From: CAWARU01 sp963784575
Lineage (GTDB): Bacteria; Pseudomonadota; Gammaproteobacteria; UBA6186; Azoamicaceae
Direction of reading: 5' to 3'
DNA length: 64,000 nt
NCBI GenBank assembly: GCA_963784575.1
Contig: CAWARU010000001.1
Location: 2,604,001 to 2,668,000, forward strand
This document shows positions 62,467 through 64,000 of this stretch, one piece after another (within the stretch, counting starts at the first letter, position 1; each line of letters begins with the position of its first letter). The notes under the pieces are model-generated. The model ran no database searches and was not told where the DNA came from. It saw nothing but the letters and a program-made list of their open reading frames with translations. A program made the translations under genes and the position numbers.

Positions 62467-63822
62467 ATGGTAATGAATGAACGGGCGTACTGGTCTCTCA
62501 TTGCGTTGCTAATCACCTGGGCATTCTTTTTTTGGTCCAGTTTAAAAAATCTCGTTGTACATCACTCCTTAACCACTTTTCTTTTAGGTCTCACAATCAT
62601 AGGAGCCTTTTTCTACACTATTTACAAAAAGAGCGGCGAATTACGTGAGGTCCCTTATATTTCAAGTCAGTTTGGTCTACTTGATCTGACTATACTCGTC
62701 GCTGTCTGGATAATTGCTGGCGTTGTCGGACTTGCTTCTGTTCAAAATATTGCTGTTTTATTGATGCTGCCTGCCATTATTCATACTTCTTGCGGCCCTT
62801 TTGTCATTCGGGTTTTAGCATTTCCATTCTTTTATACCTTATTACTGATTCCTTTATTTGATGTCACTTTTCCCAATCGAAATATCGTGCCATGGGTGGC
62901 TTTTGGTTTAATGTTTGCTTACCTAAGATATCAAACAATGCCTTATCGTTTACTTTACATCCTGATATCTATTTTCATTGGTTTTATTGCCATCTGGAAA
63001 AGCTGGAATTGGATAGTTTCTGCGATCTTGCTGCTGATTTTGATCCTTGCAGGTCTTTTCTTACAAGAAAAACCTAAGGTGAAAGAGAAAATCATCACAG
63101 AAAATGAAGCTTTGAAACATTTCGAAACGCAGCAAGTCATGATCCAAGCTTCCCGTTGGTTTGCGCCGACAGTTATTGCTTGTTTTCTGATGATGGTCTC
63201 TCCCTGGCTCAGTGAAAACATTCGTGATTTCTACCCGGTGTTTCATAAACCCTTTACTTTGGTTGCGCCTGCCGGTCGAGGGCCTTGGACGGGGCCGCAC
63301 CAGACATTTCTTAAGAGTTGGGAGCCAGTGTTTATCAATGCCTCTGCCGTCCTTCAGGTGCAATATTCGAATACGGATACTTTTATTCCAATATATCTTT
63401 ACACAGCGTATTATCAATCAGACCGATCCATTGATGAAATGTTAATTCCAGAAAATAAAATTTTTAACCCCGATATTTGGAACGAAGTTTCATCGGCAAA
63501 AAGATTTACGGCAATCAGGGGATTAACAGTGCTAGAAACTGTTTTAGAAGGTGAAAGCACCAAAAGAGTACAGTGGTCTTGGTATTTTGTTTCCGGCGTC
63601 ACAAGCATCGACTTGAAGATGCTAAAACTGATGGACACGGTTCGTTTGATTGCAAGACATGCAGATGGTCCAGGAATCATTCAAATTTCATCAGCATATC
63701 ATCTTGATCCAGATGAGGCTCGCCAAAACTTGAATGCCTTTTTGCAGGAAATGTATGGAGTCTTGGGCATTTTAGCAAGACCTGAACAAAATCTGAGACA
63801 GCGGGCTCAGAGGATTTTGTGA
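62467..63822 (+). CDS. Exosortase/EpsI-like membrane protein
   Basis: 451 residues. Seven to eight membrane helices make up the N-terminal half. It resembles the start of exosortases: a His near 'VVHHSLTTFLLGL' and the VIRVLAFPFFYTLLLIPLFD segment. The catalytic Cys-Ser-Gly-(Leu) and downstream Arg/His motifs expected next are not visible. The C-terminal ~200 residues match the EpsI (DUF3485) type: GPWTGPHQTFLKSWEPVFINA, YLYTAYYQSDRS, ENKIFN. An inactive or unusual XrtA-EpsI fusion involved in exopolysaccharide/protein export is possible. Confidence 0.6.
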   Translation: MVMNERAYWSLIALLITWAFFFWSSLKNLVVHHSLTTFLLGLTIIGAFFYTIYKKSGELREVPYISSQFGLLDLTILVAVWIIAGVVGLASVQNIAVLLMLPAIIHTSCGPFVIRVLAFPFFYTLLLIPLFDVTFPNRNIVPWVAFGLMFAYLRYQTMPYRLLYILISIFIGFIAIWKSWNWIVSAILLLILILAGLFLQEKPKVKEKIITENEALKHFETQQVMIQASRWFAPTVIACFLMMVSPWLSENIRDFYPVFHKPFTLVAPAGRGPWTGPHQTFLKSWEPVFINASAVLQVQYSNTDTFIPIYLYTAYYQSDRSIDEMLIPENKIFNPDIWNEVSSAKRFTAIRGLTVLETVLEGESTKRVQWSWYFVSGVTSIDLKMLKLMDTVRLIARHADGPGIIQISSAYHLDPDEARQNLNAFLQEMYGVLGILARPEQNLRQRAQRIL

Positions 63823-63862
63823 GTTAAAAGAAAAGCAAGCAATCCAGGGGGAATGAACAGCA

Positions 63863-64000
63863 ATGAAAATAGCAGTTCCAAAAGAGATTAAAAATCATGA
63901 ATATCGTGTGGGTCTTGTGCCGAGCAGTGTTCATCTGCTGAAAGATAAGGGACATAGCATCTTGGTAGAAACCGATGCAGGTGCGGCCATTGGATTTTCG
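63863..64000 (+). CDS. ald: Alanine dehydrogenase, 5' end only
   Basis: 46 residues visible, running off the window end. MKIAVPKEIKNHEYRVGLVP, then HLLKDKGHSILVETDAGAAIGF, follows the N terminus of NAD-dependent alanine dehydrogenase, including the substrate-binding Arg after KNHEY. The PntA transhydrogenase subunit begins similarly, but IKNxExRVxLxP fits Ald better. GGGGGAATG-type ribosome-binding context before the ATG. Confidence 0.8.
   Translation, partial: MKIAVPKEIKNHEYRVGLVPSSVHLLKDKGHSILVETDAGAAIGFS

Noticed and set aside
1..64000. CRISPR array, rRNA operon, or insertion sequence with transposase
   Set aside because: No regularly spaced short repeats, rRNA sequence, or recognisable transposase was found. 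The regular repeats seen are protein-coding at 82 or 214 residue periods.

Overview
The window is chromosomal DNA of a gammaproteobacterium, most likely a host-associated member of the Legionellales/Coxiellaceae sphere. Evidence: the gene order orn-nnrD-tsaE-mutL-...-miaA-hfq-hflX-hflK-hflC-yjeT-...-rnr-rlmB is the same backbone as in E. coli, the encoded proteins are gammaproteobacterial in type, and this backbone is interrupted and flanked by very large coiled-coil, ankyrin and low-complexity proteins of the kind seen in intracellular bacteria with large effector repertoires. The genus is not decided by the sequence; an amoeba symbiont such as Berkiella is only a hypothesis.

Layout. 1-2.7 kb: end of an outer-membrane barrel gene facing hppA (proton-pumping pyrophosphatase). 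2.9-11.2 kb: accessory block with a small unknown protein, a 965-residue ankyrin/coiled-coil protein on the minus strand, and a ~1,400-residue coiled-coil protein split by a frame change at an A7 run. 11.3-22.8 kb: housekeeping genes parE-parC, a PilZ-like gene, efp-epmA, psd, orn, nnrD, tsaE. 22.8-24.7 kb: mutL. 24.9-36.0 kb: an 11 kb insertion between mutL and miaA coding for a giant (~3,130 residue if repaired) helical-repeat protein and a hydrophobic partner. 36.0-45.4 kb: miaA, hfq, hflX, hflK, hflC, yjeT, a tRNA-Leu(CAG), rnr, rlmB. 45.4-50.3 kb: accessory genes (unknown protein, DUF4143-type ATPase behind a strong palindrome, PAP2-like protein, small split gene). 50.5-54.9 kb: a same-strand run of two pirins, a VOC protein and an alginate-export-like barrel. 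54.9-64 kb: ETF-QO, a spermidine-synthase-like membrane protein, etfB-etfA, glyA-nrdR-nusB, an exosortase/EpsI-like protein and the start of an alanine dehydrogenase.

Genes that work together: EF-P and its lysyl-transferase EpmA; ETF alpha/beta with ETF-QO for passing electrons from acyl-CoA dehydrogenases to quinone; HflK/HflC as FtsH modulators; ParE/ParC as topoisomerase IV; Hfq next to HflX as in E. coli.

The most unusual content is the giant protein. It is built from one divergent ~80-110 residue helical unit with a conserved Arg-Asp...Ala-Glu helix, arranged first as three tandem 82-83 residue repeats and then as 214-residue double units spaced at 642, 642 and 639 nt. I do not recognise this repeat family. 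A second strong signal is technical: about ten single-base frame breaks occur in 64 kb, including in parC, miaA and hflX, which should be intact. Five of the six apparent insertions fall where the repaired sequence would read GATC, and three of the four apparent deletions fall in A runs. Sequencing or assembly error is the simplest explanation for most of them; two A-run breaks also match -1 slippery heptamers and could be programmed.
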